Source of the DNA: Frigoribacterium sp. SL97
Lineage (GTDB): Bacteria; Actinomycetota; Actinomycetes; Actinomycetales; Microbacteriaceae
Direction of reading: 5' to 3'
Length of the DNA stretch: 64,000 bases
Assembly: GCF_026625765.1 (NCBI RefSeq)
Contig: NZ_CP113062.1
Span: 620,001 to 684,000 of the forward strand
Shown here in pieces: positions 40,101 to 48,535 of the stretch. Under the pieces are notes generated by a model. That model worked only from the letters and a program-made list of their open reading frames with translations. It had not been told where the DNA came from and made no database searches. A program made the translations under genes and the position numbers. Position 1 is the stretch's first letter, and every line of letters starts with the position of its first letter.

Positions 40101-41092
40101 CGGCTCGCCTCGTCACGCGAGGGCGTCGACTCGGACGCGAACCGGTCGGTCGCCGCGATGAGCGCGTCGAGGATGCCCGGCTCGTCGAACGAGTGGCCGG
40201 CGTCGTCGACCAGGACGAACTCGGCGTCGGGCAGGGCGGCGTGCAGGTCGAAGGCCGTCGTCGCCGGTGTGCACAGGTCGTAGCGGCCCTGCACGATCAC
40301 CGTCGGGATGTGCGAGACGAGGTGTGCGTCGCGGATCAGCTGGCCCTCGTCGAGGAAGCCACGATGGACGAAGTAGTGGTTCTCGATGCGGGCGAAGGCC
40401 AGTGCGAACGCCGGGTCGGAGTACCGCTCGACCAGGTCGGGGCGGGGCAGCAGGGTGATCGCCGAGGCCTCCCACGACGACCAGGCCACGGCCGCGGGGC
40501 CGTGGACGGCGGGGTCGGGATCGGCGAGGAGTCGCGCATAGGCCTCGATCAGCCCGCCGCGGCGCCGCTCGTCGGGGGGCACCGGGGCGAGGTAGCCCTG
40601 CCACCGGTCGGGCAGGACGTTCGACGCCGGGCCCTCGTAGAACCAGTCGAGCTCGCTCTGTCGCAGGGTGAAGATGCCGCGCAGCACGAGCTCGGTGACG
40701 CGTTCGGGGTGGGTCTCGGCGTAGGCGAGCGCGAGGGTCGAGCCCCACGAGCCGCCGAACACCTGCCAGCGGTCGATGCCCAGGTGCTCGCGCAGGGTCT
40801 CGAGGTCGGCCACGAGGTGGCGGGTCGTGTTCGTCGAGAGGTCGGTGCCGAACGTGCCGGCGTGGGGTGTGCTGCGACCCGCCCCACGTTGGTCGAGCAG
40901 CACGATGCGGTACCGGTCGGGGTCGAACAGGCGGCGGTGCGCGGGTGACGACCCGCTGCCGGGCCCGCCGTGCAGGAAGACCACCGGCTTGCCGTCGGGG
41001 TCGCCGCATTCTTCCCACCAGACCTGCTGGCCGTCGCCGACGTCGAGCAGGCCGGAGTCGTGGGGTTCGATCTCGGGGTAGAGCTGGCGCAT
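40097..41092 (-). CDS. pip: prolyl aminopeptidase (proline iminopeptidase)
   Basis: A 331-residue alpha/beta hydrolase that removes N-terminal proline from peptides. Family hallmarks are plain: MRQLYPEIEPHDSGLLDVGDG, the oxyanion segment FLHGGPGSGSSP, LDQRGAGRSTPH, and the nucleophile elbow GGSWGSTLAL with the catalytic Ser near residue 116. Asp and His are in QGRYDLCTP and DAGHSF. It is cytoplasmic and monomer-type. The ATG at 41092 fits the family start and is preceded by TACGCT at 7 nt. Its stop overlaps the epimerase-like start. Confidence 0.92.
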   Translation of the reverse strand: MRQLYPEIEPHDSGLLDVGDGQQVWWEECGDPDGKPVVFLHGGPGSGSSPAHRRLFDPDRYRIVLLDQRGAGRSTPHAGTFGTDLSTNTTRHLVADLETLREHLGIDRWQVFGGSWGSTLALAYAETHPERVTELVLRGIFTLRQSELDWFYEGPASNVLPDRWQGYLAPVPPDERRRGGLIEAYARLLADPDPAVHGPAAVAWSSWEASAITLLPRPDLVERYSDPAFALAFARIENHYFVHRGFLDEGQLIRDAHLVSHIPTVIVQGRYDLCTPATTAFDLHAALPDAEFVLVDDAGHSFDEPGILDALIAATDRFASESTPSRDEASR

Positions 41093-41099
41093 GCGGACG

Positions 41100-41105
41100 A
41101 GCGTA
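41100..41105 (-). promoter_or_regulatory. -10 box (TACGCT) of pip
   Basis: TACGCT on the minus strand, 7 nt before the ATG of pip. Confidence 0.5.
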
Positions 41106-41129
41106 GCCGGGGGAGCCGACACCGGCAGG

Positions 41130-41166
41130 GGAGGCGCGGCGCCTGGGGGCGACGACCCGCGCCTCC
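41130..41166 (-). terminator. hairpin of inverted dispersed motifs behind the DUF1810 gene
   Basis: GGAGGCGCG (41130) and CGCGCCTCC (41158) form a 9-bp (extendable) stem, 46 nt downstream of the DUF1810 stop and upstream of the pip promoter. Confidence 0.5.
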
Positions 41167-41211
41167 TCGTCCGGGGAGGAGCCGTCGTCCGACGGACGGT
41201 CGCGGACGGGC

Positions 41212-41637
41212 TCAGAGGCGGGCGACGGTCAGGTCGTCCTCGACGCCGTCGAACCAACGATCGAGCACGGCCCGGAACTCGGGTTCGGCCGGGTCGGCCC
41301 GCGCGAACAGGGTCATCGACGAGCGCAGCTTGAGGGCGTCGATCCCGCCCATCAACTCGCCGGCGCTCGCGGCGTCCGCCCGGGCCGCGACGCCCGCCGC
41401 CTCGCGCAGGCGCGGGCCGAGCAGGGGATGGGCGAGGTAGGCCCGCGCCTCGTCGAGCGATCGGATCGCGTAGGTGCGGTCCATGCCGCTGCGGCCGAGG
41501 CCGGAGATCTGCGGGAAGACGAACCACATCCAGTGCGAGGTCTTCCGCCCGCGGCGCAGCTCGGCCAGGGCCTGGTCGTGGGTGCCGCCGGCGTCCTGCG
41601 CGTCGACGTACCGTCCGAGGTCGAAGGGATCGCTCAT
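41212..41637 (-). CDS. DUF1810 family protein
   Basis: A 141-residue soluble protein matching DUF1810: it begins DPFDLGRYVDAQ, has the conserved TSHWMWFVFPQISGLGRS block (about residues 33-50), then AIRSLDEARAYLAHPLLGPRLREAA and DALKLRSSMTLFA. The family is structurally related to NADAR-type N-glycosidases; its reaction is unknown. The start ATG has TAGAAC 6 nt upstream. A dispersed-motif hairpin follows its stop. Confidence 0.85.
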   Translation of the reverse strand: MSDPFDLGRYVDAQDAGGTHDQALAELRRGRKTSHWMWFVFPQISGLGRSGMDRTYAIRSLDEARAYLAHPLLGPRLREAAGVAARADAASAGELMGGIDALKLRSSMTLFARADPAEPEFRAVLDRWFDGVEDDLTVARL

Positions 41638-41763
41638 CGCCCCGTTCTACGCGCCGCGGATCGAGCCGTCTCCCCCCTGGCGCGGAGGCCGAGGACGGCG
41701 CTACCCTGGTCGGCTGCCCTGCCGGGCGGCGGACCACGTCCCCGCCACGACCCCGGAGCCCCC

Positions 41764-42921
41764 GTGACCGACATCGTGATCGATGGGATCGTCGTGCCCG
41801 ACACCCTCGAGCCCCGTTCCGACGCCGGAGCCGACGCCGATGCCGGCCACGACGCCGATGCCAACCGCGCCGACCGCGCTGACCACGCCGCACGCGTCGC
41901 CGCCTACGTCGAGGCCATCGGCCTCGAGAACGCCGTCCAGGCCGAGGTGCTCGGCTTCGGCGACCTCGACTTCGGCCCGGCCGAACAGCTGCCGCAGTGG
42001 CACGACCGGTTCACGCCGCGGCGGCTGTTCGTGGTGCGGTCCGGTGGTCGCATCGTCGGCCAGGCCACCTACGAGACGCTCGCCGACCCGACCGTCACGA
42101 CCTGCTGGCTCTGGGTCGCCGTCGCCCCCGAGCACCGCCGCCGGGGGCTCGGCACGGCCCTGCTCGACCACGTCGAGGCCGTCGCCCGCGCGGCGGGCAG
42201 GACCGACGCGATCTCCTTCGTCGCGTCCGGCCAGGGCTCGCGCCCCGCCCCGGGCGACCGCCTCGAGGCCTCGACCGGTCACGGATGGGTGCCCCGCGCC
42301 TCCTCGGAGGTCCGGTTCGCGCTCTCGCGCGGCTATGCGCTCGGCCAGGTCGAGCGCATCAGCCGCCTGCCCCTGCCGGTCGACGAGGAGGCGCTGGCCG
42401 CGATCCGCTCCGAGGCGCTCGCCGCGGCGGGGGACGAGTACCGCGTCCACACCTGGTCCGGCCCCACGCCTCCGCGCTGGCGGTCCGACGTCGCGGCGAT
42501 GGCGACCGCGTTGAGCACCGACGCACCGATGGGTAACGTGCCGGAGCCCGAGGACGTCTGGACCGTCGACCGCCTGGTCGAGGCCGAGCAGCGACGCGCC
42601 GCGAGCGGGCGGGCCTCGCTGACCGCGGCGGCCGAGCACGTGCCGACCGGCCGACTCGTCGCGTGCTCCGACCTCGCGGTTCCCGACGACGCGTCGCGGC
42701 CCGCGATGCAGCAGATGACCCTCGTGCGGCGTGAGCACCGCGGGCACCGGCTGGGCTGGCTCGTCAAGGTCGCCAACCTCGACCGACTGATCGCGGAGAA
42801 GCCGGGACGCCCGTCCGTGCTGACCTTCAACGCCGAGGAGAACCGGCCCATGCTCGCGGTCAACGAGGCCGTCGGGTTCGTGCCGATCGGCGTCGAGGGG
42901 GTGTGGCACCGGCTGCTGTGA
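41764..42921 (+). CDS. tandem GNAT acetyltransferase
   Basis: A 385-residue protein with two GNAT domains. The first (about residues 70-200) has CWLWVAVAPEHRRRGLGTALL with the acetyl-CoA loop RRRGLGT. The second (about 225-385) has QQMTLVRREHRGHRLGWLVKVAN and ends with the degenerate final strand NRPMLAVNEAVGFVPIG. Proteins of this shape in actinobacteria acetylate small molecules or aminoglycoside-like compounds, but the substrate is unknown. The N-terminal 30 residues are Asp/Ala-rich (DAGADADAGHDADA). The GTG start follows a TACCCT box by 57 nt. Confidence 0.8.
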   Translation: MTDIVIDGIVVPDTLEPRSDAGADADAGHDADANRADRADHAARVAAYVEAIGLENAVQAEVLGFGDLDFGPAEQLPQWHDRFTPRRLFVVRSGGRIVGQATYETLADPTVTTCWLWVAVAPEHRRRGLGTALLDHVEAVARAAGRTDAISFVASGQGSRPAPGDRLEASTGHGWVPRASSEVRFALSRGYALGQVERISRLPLPVDEEALAAIRSEALAAAGDEYRVHTWSGPTPPRWRSDVAAMATALSTDAPMGNVPEPEDVWTVDRLVEAEQRRAASGRASLTAAAEHVPTGRLVACSDLAVPDDASRPAMQQMTLVRREHRGHRLGWLVKVANLDRLIAEKPGRPSVLTFNAEENRPMLAVNEAVGFVPIGVEGVWHRLL

Positions 42922-42963
42922 GGCGGGAGGCGGGCCTGCCGGTCGGTCGGGCCCGGAGACGGG

Positions 42964-43641
42964 TCAGGCGACGAAGTCGGCGCTGACCTCGGCGGTGACC
43001 TCGATGTCGTCCGGGTGCAGGTCGAACGCCACGGGGCCGCCCGACGAGAACGTCGCGACGGCACGGGCCAGGCCGAACGGGCTGCCTCCACCGGGAGCGC
43101 CGGGCCGCAACCCCGGCTCGAAGACCGACTGCAGCGTCGGCCGACCGAGCCCGAGCGCCTCGGCGTAGTCGCCGGCCCGGGTGACCGCGTCGGCGATCGC
43201 GGCGACCCGCACGGCCTTCTCGACCTCGGGCCGGCGGTCGTGGCTGAGCGACCACTCGATCCACTCGACGGTGACGCCCGGTTCGACGGCGACGTCGCCC
43301 ACCCACGACGCCAACGCGTCGAAGTCGCTGAACCGCACGTCGACGGCGGCCCGGGTGCGGAACCGCACCACCGAGGAGGCGCGGGTCGCGTCGGCCCCGT
43401 CGCCCCGGTCGGTCGTCGCCTCGGTCTCGACCGCGACCGTGACGCTCTGTGCGCTCCACCAGGTGGCGGCCTCCTGGCGGCGCCAGGCAGTGGCCTGTTC
43501 GGTGAGGCGGGAGTGCACCGCGGCGGTGTCGCGGACGACCTCCTCGCGGTCGTCGCCGTCGAAGCCCACGGCGAGGTGGACGACGCCGCGCTCGGCACGG
43601 TGGCGGTGGGTGGCGGAACCGGACACCGAGAGCGTCGCCAT
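42964..43641 (-). CDS. SIMPL-domain (DUF541) protein
   Basis: A 225-residue SIMPL/DUF541 protein: MATLSVSGSATHRHRAERGVVHLAVGFDG at the start (typical G-x-A-x-x-x-x-P/R-D-x-A pattern), a central helix and RFRTRAAVDVRFSDFDALASWVGDV and WSLSHDRRPEVEKAVRVAAIADA later. The family is periplasmic or cytoplasmic, with roles in oxidative stress suggested elsewhere; no signal peptide is visible here. The ATG has a near-perfect ribosome site AAGGAGG 6 nt upstream that is itself a copy of the dispersed motif (43644). Confidence 0.8.
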   Translation of the reverse strand: MATLSVSGSATHRHRAERGVVHLAVGFDGDDREEVVRDTAAVHSRLTEQATAWRRQEAATWWSAQSVTVAVETEATTDRGDGADATRASSVVRFRTRAAVDVRFSDFDALASWVGDVAVEPGVTVEWIEWSLSHDRRPEVEKAVRVAAIADAVTRAGDYAEALGLGRPTLQSVFEPGLRPGAPGGGSPFGLARAVATFSSGGPVAFDLHPDDIEVTAEVSADFVA

Positions 43642-43693
43642 CGCGCGCCTCCTTCGTTCGTCGGGTGGTGCGGGGCCGGGTGGGGCCCGGTGG

Positions 43694-44407
43694 TCAGTCG
43701 GCGGAGGCGGCCTCGCCGGCCACCACGGAGGCACCGCCGTCGACCACCGGCGCGGCGGTGACGCGACCGATGAACGCGTTGAGGTCGTCGAGTTCTTCTT
43801 GCGAGATGCCGTGGGCCAGCCCGGGGTAGACGGTCTGCTCGGCGTCGGCGTGCGTCTCGAGCCAGGCGGACGTGCGCTCGACGGCGTCGGCGGGGATGAC
43901 CTGGTCGACGTCGCCGCGACCGTAGAAGACGGCGGGGCGGGCGGCCGTGACGGCGTCGTCGCGTGCGGCCGCGCGCTCGAGCGTGGCGTCGTCGCCCGCG
44001 GCGGGGACCACGAACCCGGCGAGCACGGCCGCGAACGCGAACCGCTCGGGCGCGTGACGGAGCAGCTGCAGCGAGAGCGACCCGCCCTGCGAGAACCCGA
44101 GCAGGCTGACGGACGGATGGTGCGCCCCGAGCGAGTCGAGCCAGGCGAGCACGGCCTCGGCCGCGTCGTCGACGGCGCCCGGATCGGGTGCGCCGGGAGT
44201 CGACAGCGAGTACCACGAGAAGCCGTCGCCGTGGGGCAGTGGTGCCCGCAGCGACGCGACCACGAACTGCTGCGGCAGGTAGGGGGCGAGCGCGATCAGG
44301 TCGCCCTCGTGCGAGCCCACGCCGTGCAGCAACACGAGCAGGGGACGCCCGTCACGCTCGGCCTCGACGGCGGACCACTGGACGAGGGACGGGTCGATCT
44401 GCACCAT
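43694..44407 (-). CDS. phospholipase/carboxylesterase-type alpha/beta hydrolase
   Basis: A 237-residue alpha/beta hydrolase of the carboxylesterase/phospholipase (YpfH-like) family. The oxyanion strand is LLVLLHGVGSHEGD (residues 22-35), the nucleophile elbow LLGFSQGGSLSLQL (Ser near residue 122), the Asp in YGRGDVDQVIP and the His in LAHGIS. The family cleaves esters and thioesters of small lipids. It is cytoplasmic, with TAGGCT 6 nt before the ATG. It precedes the SIMPL gene by 52 nt in the same direction. Confidence 0.85.
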   Translation of the reverse strand: MVQIDPSLVQWSAVEAERDGRPLLVLLHGVGSHEGDLIALAPYLPQQFVVASLRAPLPHGDGFSWYSLSTPGAPDPGAVDDAAEAVLAWLDSLGAHHPSVSLLGFSQGGSLSLQLLRHAPERFAFAAVLAGFVVPAAGDDATLERAAARDDAVTAARPAVFYGRGDVDQVIPADAVERTSAWLETHADAEQTVYPGLAHGISQEELDDLNAFIGRVTAAPVVDGGASVVAGEAASAD

Positions 44408-44413
44408 GGGCCG

Positions 44414-44419
44414 AGCCTA
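44414..44419 (-). promoter_or_regulatory. -10 box (TAGGCT) of the hydrolase gene
   Basis: TAGGCT on the minus strand, 6 nt before the ATG at 44407. Confidence 0.55.
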
Positions 44420-44505
44420 GCGACGGGTGCCGACATCGGGGCCGGTGCTGTTCGCCCGTAGCGTCACGTCACGCGATCGGGCCCCCGAGCCGGTAAGAAT
44501 GGCCC

Positions 44506-45054
44506 ATGAGCTCCGTGCGGACACCCGACCCCGACCCCAATCCCGGCTGGCTCTCGGAGGACGAGCTCTTCCAGGCGCGTCAGCACCTGCCGATCCTCTA
44601 CGTCGAGGCCGTGCCCGTGCGGACCGACGGCCTGGGGGTCGTGACCGAGGTCGGGGTGCTGCTCCGCGCCTCCGACGAGGGGTCGATCTCGCGCATGCTC
44701 GTGTCGGGCCGGGTGATGTACGGCGAGAGCCTGCGCACCGCGCTGTTCCGCCACCTCGAGAAAGACCTGGGGCCGATGGCCTTCCCCCAGCTGCCGCCGT
44801 CTCCGGTGCCGTTCCAGGTCGCCGAGTACTTCCCGCTGCCCGGTTCGTCGGTCTACACCGACCCTCGTCAGCACGCGGTGTCGCTCGCGTACGTGGTGCC
44901 CGTCACGGGCACGTGCGACCCGCGGCAGGACGCCCTCGAGCTCACCTGGCTGACGCCGCACCAGGCCGCCTCCGACGAGGTCGCCGCCGAGATGGAGGGC
45001 GGGCGCGGCACCCTGCTGAGCAGCGCCCTCGCCTCCGTCGGCGCCCTGCACTAG
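44506..45054 (+). CDS. DUF4916 / NUDIX-like protein
   Basis: A 182-residue soluble protein of the actinobacterial DUF4916 group, which is NUDIX-related: PNPGWLSEDELFQARQHLPILYVEAVPVR at the start, GRVMYGESLRTALFRHLEKDLGPMAFP in the middle (a degenerate Nudix-box position) and TGTCDPRQDALELTWLT late. The canonical Nudix REx2EExGU glutamates are not clear, so hydrolase activity is doubtful. It is divergent from the alpha/beta hydrolase. The start ATG has a TAAGAAT-type -10 box 5-6 nt upstream. Confidence 0.7.
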   Translation: MSSVRTPDPDPNPGWLSEDELFQARQHLPILYVEAVPVRTDGLGVVTEVGVLLRASDEGSISRMLVSGRVMYGESLRTALFRHLEKDLGPMAFPQLPPSPVPFQVAEYFPLPGSSVYTDPRQHAVSLAYVVPVTGTCDPRQDALELTWLTPHQAASDEVAAEMEGGRGTLLSSALASVGALH

Positions 45055-45065
45055 CGGCGCTCGCA

Positions 45066-45125
45066 ACACCCCCGGCGCGGCGTGACACCCGCGGATCTCG
45101 GGGTGTCTCGCCGGTTCGGGGGTGT
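45066..45125. repeat. four-box palindrome P6 (19-nt period)
   Basis: ACACCC at 45066 and 45085; GGGTGT at 45101 and 45120; both periods 19. It begins 12 nt after the DUF4916 stop. It is near-identical to P7. Confidence 0.85.
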
Positions 45126-45195
45126 CGCCCAGCGCCTCTCCACAGGCGAGGAGGCGCTGGCCCCGTCCCTGACGGCGCTCGGCCAGGCTGGACCG

Positions 45196-46119
45196 ATGCG
45201 CGACACGTCAGGCCTGCTCATCCGTCGGTCCCGGCTCGTCGACGACGGCGTGGATGCCTCGTCCATCGAGCGGGACGCGCGACGTGGCCTCGCGGTGAGG
45301 CTCGCCGCCGGCGTGTACGTCCGGACGGACGACTGGCGGTCGCTCGGCCCGGCGTCGCAGCACACCGCCCGCGTGCACGCGGTGCTGCCCCGGCTCGGAC
45401 CGGACGCCGTCGTCTCCCACGAGTCCGCCCTCGCCATTCGGGGGTTTCCGCTGCTGGGCGAGTGGCCTCGGAGGGTGCACGTCGTGGCACGTCAGCGCGC
45501 TCGTGACAAGGTGACCGGGTCCGTCCACCAGCACGCGGCGCCCCTCGGCGACGGCGAGATCGACACGGTCGACGGGTTGCCGGTGGTGGGTGCCGCCCGC
45601 GCGGCCGTCGACAGCGTGCGCCGGCGCGACCTGCGCGGGGCGACCGTCGTGCTCGACCACGGGCTGCACGCGGGTGCGTACGACCGGTCCGCGCTCGAGG
45701 CCGCCCTGGCCGCACGGCCCGGGGTGCCCGGGCGTCGTCGGGCGGCGGTCGCCGTCGCGTTCGCCGACGGGCGGTCCGAGTCGCCGGGTGAGTCGCTGAG
45801 TCGGGCGGGCATGAGGGCCGCCGGGCTCACGGGGCCCGTGTTGCAGGCCCGGTTCCCGGTGACGGGCCCCCTGATCGGCTTCGTGGACTTCTGGTGGCCG
45901 CAGTTCGGCGTCATCGGCGAGTTCGACGGCGAGGTGAAGTACCGCGACGAACGGATGCGGGCCGGGCGCAGCCCCGAGCAGGTCGTGATCGACGAGAAGC
46001 GGCGCGAGGACGATCTGCGAGCGCTGCCCGGCGTGCGCACGGTCGTCCGATGGACCTGGGGCGACGCCCTGCGCGCCGAGCCCATGGTGCGGGCCCTCGC
46101 GCGCGCCGGGGTGCGCTGA
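45196..46119 (+). CDS. AbiEi-like/DUF559 protein, unpaired
   Basis: A 307-residue protein. The N-terminal half resembles the AbiEi antitoxin winged-helix region (DASSIERDARRGLAVRLAAGVYV, then VVSHESALAIRGFPLLG). The C-terminal half is DUF559/Vsr-endonuclease-like: FVDFWWPQFGVIGEFDGEVKYRDERM followed by DEKRREDDLRALPG, with Asp and Glu-x-Asp-Gly at the likely metal site. No AbiEii toxin gene lies beside it. This combination is common as an orphan in actinobacteria. It is flanked at both ends by near-identical palindromes P6 and P7. The ATG has CAGGCT 6 nt upstream. Confidence 0.75.
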   Translation: MRDTSGLLIRRSRLVDDGVDASSIERDARRGLAVRLAAGVYVRTDDWRSLGPASQHTARVHAVLPRLGPDAVVSHESALAIRGFPLLGEWPRRVHVVARQRARDKVTGSVHQHAAPLGDGEIDTVDGLPVVGAARAAVDSVRRRDLRGATVVLDHGLHAGAYDRSALEAALAARPGVPGRRRAAVAVAFADGRSESPGESLSRAGMRAAGLTGPVLQARFPVTGPLIGFVDFWWPQFGVIGEFDGEVKYRDERMRAGRSPEQVVIDEKRREDDLRALPGVRTVVRWTWGDALRAEPMVRALARAGVR

Positions 46120-46135
46120 GGGGGCTGGCAGCGCA

Positions 46136-46195
46136 ACACCCCCGAACCGGCGTGACACCCTCGGATCAGAGGGTGTCACGCCGGTTCGGGGGTGT
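46136..46195. repeat. four-box palindrome P7 (19-nt period)
   Basis: ACACCC at 46136 and 46155; GGGTGT at 46171 and 46190; both periods 19. The arms form a perfect stem of 26-27 bp around GGATCA. It lies between convergent genes, 17 and 15 nt from the stops. Confidence 0.9.
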
Positions 46196-46209
46196 GGTAG
46201 CCGGTCGGG

Positions 46210-48090
46210 TCAGCGACCGCCGCGCTGGCCGCCGCCGGTGCGGGCCTTGCCGCCCACGAGGCCGCCGACCTTGAGCGAGCCGGGACGGCCGCCCTCGGAC
46301 GAGGCGCGGCGTCCGCCGCTGCGCTGGCCGCCGTCACGCTGGCCGCCCTCGCGCGAGCCGCCGAGCGACGCGGCGAACTCGGCCTGGTCGTTGCGGACGG
46401 CGTTGGTGCGGCTCTGGCCGCCGTCGCTCTGGGTGCCGCTGCTCTGGGCGCGGCGACCGGTCTGGCGGGTGCCACGGGTCTCGTCGCGAGCACCGTCGCG
46501 CGTGCCACGGGCGTCGTCGCGGACGGGCGTGGACGAACCGCGGCCCGACTCGGTCGAGTAGAAGGTCGAGGCGCCACCGCGGGGAGCGGCGTCGCGGCGG
46601 GCGCCGTCGCGGCCACCCTGGCGGCCGCCGTCACGCGAGCCACCCGAACGACCGGCACCGGCACCGGCGCGACCGGCGTCGGAACCGCGACCCGCGCCTC
46701 CTTGGCTGGGGCGACCCGAACGGTCCTGGCGGGCGATGGGGTTGCCCTGCGAGTCCTGACGGGCGGCGCGCTTGCGCTGGGCGTTCGCGCCCTGCGAGCG
46801 TCCGCCGCCACCCTGCTGCTGCTGGACGGCAGCCTTGGGCGAGGGCTTGACGTAGGCGGCGACCTGGCCGACGAGGGCGTCGACCTCGGGCGAGTTCGGC
46901 GTCACGGCGGTGATGGTCGGGCGGATGTCCGCCTTCTTCATCAGCTGGGCGACGTCGCGCTTCTGGCTGGGGATGACGAGGGTGACGACGTCGCCCTCGG
47001 CTCCGGCGCGGGCGGTGCGGCCCGAGCGGTGCAGGTACGCCTTGTGCTCGGTCGGCGGGTCGACGTGGATGACGAGCTCGATGTCGTCGACGTGCACGCC
47101 ACGGGCGGCGACGTCGGTGGCGACGAGCACGCGGGCCGAACCGTCCTGGAAGGCGGCGAGGTTGCGGTCGCGCTGCGGCTGCGACAGGTTGCCGTGCAGG
47201 TCGACCGAGGGGATGCCCGACTCGGTGAGCTTCTTGGCGAGCTTCTTCGCGTGGTGCTTGGTGCGCATGAAGAGGATGCGACGGCCCTGGCCGCTCGCGA
47301 GCTTCTGGATGAGCGCGTTCTTGCTGTCGACGTCGGGCGTCTCGAAGACGTGGTGGGTCATCTTGGCGACGGGCGAGTTGGCCTCGTCGACCGAGTGCAG
47401 CACCTCGTTGTGGAGGAACTGCTTGACCAGCTTGTCCACGCCGTTGTCGAGGGTGGCGCTGAAGAGCAGGCGCTGGCCGTCGTTCGGGGTGGCCTTGAGG
47501 ATGCGCGTGACGCCGGGCAGGAAGCCCAGGTCGGCCATGTGGTCGGCCTCGTCGAGGACGGTGATCTCGATGGCGTCGAGCTTGACGAAGCCCTGCTTCA
47601 TGAGGTCTTCGAGGCGGCCGGGGCAGGCGATGATGATGTCGACGCCGGCCTTGAGGGCCTGCACCTGACGGTTCTGCGAGACGCCGCCGAAGATCGTGGT
47701 GGTGCGCATGCCGTAGGCCTCGGCGAGCGGGGCGAGGACGGCGTCGATCTGCGTGGCGAGCTCGCGGGTGGGGGCGAGGACGAGGCCGAGGGGGCGACCG
47801 GCGCGACGGTTGCCGCCGGCCAGCTTGCCGCCGAGGCGTGCGGCCATGGGGATGGAGAAGGCGAGGGTCTTGCCCGAGCCGGTCTTGCCGCGGCCGAGGA
47901 CGTCGCGACCGCCGAGCGTGTCGGGCAGCGTGTCGACCTGGATCGGGAACGCGGTGGTCTTGCCTTCTGCGGCGAGCGACTTCACGATCGGGGCGGGCAC
48001 GCCCAGCGAGCTGAAGGTGACGGCGTCGGCCGTCTCGTCGACGCTCGTGGCGCCGGTGGTGTTCTCGGTGTCGAGGGTGTTCGTTGACAT
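46210..48090 (-). CDS. DEAD-box RNA helicase with RGG-type tail
   Basis: A 626-residue ATP-dependent RNA helicase. The Q-motif region is FSSLGVPAPIVKSLAAEGKTTAFPIQ; Walker A GRGKTGSGKT; PTRELA; GG and TPGRL-equivalent ACPGRLEDLM; DEAD in LDEADHMADLGF; SAT in LFSATLDNGVD; and HRSGRTAR. Residues beyond about 440 form a low-complexity Gly/Arg/Gln tail with many RGG-like repeats (GGGGRSQG, SRDGGRQGGRDGARRD), ending GGLVGGKARTGGGQRGGR, for RNA binding. It belongs to the RhlE/CsdA group acting in cold adaptation, ribosome assembly or decay. The ATG has AAAGGTG upstream. A 445-bp gap, with a distant -10 box, precedes it. Confidence 0.9.
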   Translation of the reverse strand: MSTNTLDTENTTGATSVDETADAVTFSSLGVPAPIVKSLAAEGKTTAFPIQVDTLPDTLGGRDVLGRGKTGSGKTLAFSIPMAARLGGKLAGGNRRAGRPLGLVLAPTRELATQIDAVLAPLAEAYGMRTTTIFGGVSQNRQVQALKAGVDIIIACPGRLEDLMKQGFVKLDAIEITVLDEADHMADLGFLPGVTRILKATPNDGQRLLFSATLDNGVDKLVKQFLHNEVLHSVDEANSPVAKMTHHVFETPDVDSKNALIQKLASGQGRRILFMRTKHHAKKLAKKLTESGIPSVDLHGNLSQPQRDRNLAAFQDGSARVLVATDVAARGVHVDDIELVIHVDPPTEHKAYLHRSGRTARAGAEGDVVTLVIPSQKRDVAQLMKKADIRPTITAVTPNSPEVDALVGQVAAYVKPSPKAAVQQQQGGGGRSQGANAQRKRAARQDSQGNPIARQDRSGRPSQGGAGRGSDAGRAGAGAGRSGGSRDGGRQGGRDGARRDAAPRGGASTFYSTESGRGSSTPVRDDARGTRDGARDETRGTRQTGRRAQSSGTQSDGGQSRTNAVRNDQAEFAASLGGSREGGQRDGGQRSGGRRASSEGGRPGSLKVGGLVGGKARTGGGQRGGR

Positions 48091-48535
48091 GTGGTGCACC
48101 TTTCGGGGCATCGGTGTCGAGCCGGGCCGAGGCTGCCTGGCCGCCTGCTGGTGAGGAGGCACGTCGGGGACGTGCTCGCACGAGGGCGGGGCAGTGCCGG
48201 GAGGACGGCTGTCGTAGCCGGGCTCGAGGTGTGGCGACGGTGCAGGTGTGCACGATCGTTTCGCCGCAGAGTGAGCTTCGCGCGCCTGCTGGTCTGCCTG
48301 GGTGTGTGCCAGGACGGAGAGGCGGTGAGGGGCGTGCTACGACGCAGGGAGCCGATCGGGCCGGCTCGCAAGTGACCCCAGCCTAGCGGCTGGCGCCGGA
48401 AAACGCGACGGGTGTGGTTGTGCACGGCCGTGCGGGGCGCCGCGTGGCGGCGCCGGGGACGAGCCGAGGAGGCGCGGGTCGTCCCCTCGGGACGCCTCGC
48501 CCCCACCGCGCCTCCTGACGTCCGACCTGCCTCCG
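48091..48535. other. non-coding region with probable long 5' leader of the helicase gene
   Basis: No gene is seen. On the minus strand TAGGCT at 48380-48385 would start transcription about 280 nt before the helicase ATG. The leader contains a perfect 7-bp hairpin (GCACGTC 48159 / GACGTGC 48169). Beyond the promoter, an inverted dispersed-motif pair (48468 and 48507) follows the stop of the next leftward gene. Cold-shock helicase genes often have such long leaders. Confidence 0.45.
48380..48385 (-). promoter_or_regulatory. possible -10 box (TAGGCT) of the helicase gene
   Basis: TAGGCT on the minus strand, identical to the -10 boxes used by leaderless genes here but followed by a leader of about 280 nt. 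Confidence 0.4.

Noticed and set aside
46210..46700. Repetitive Gly/Arg/Gln segment as a separate gene or repeat element
   Set aside because: It is in frame with the DEAD-box helicase and is the usual RGG-type RNA-binding tail.
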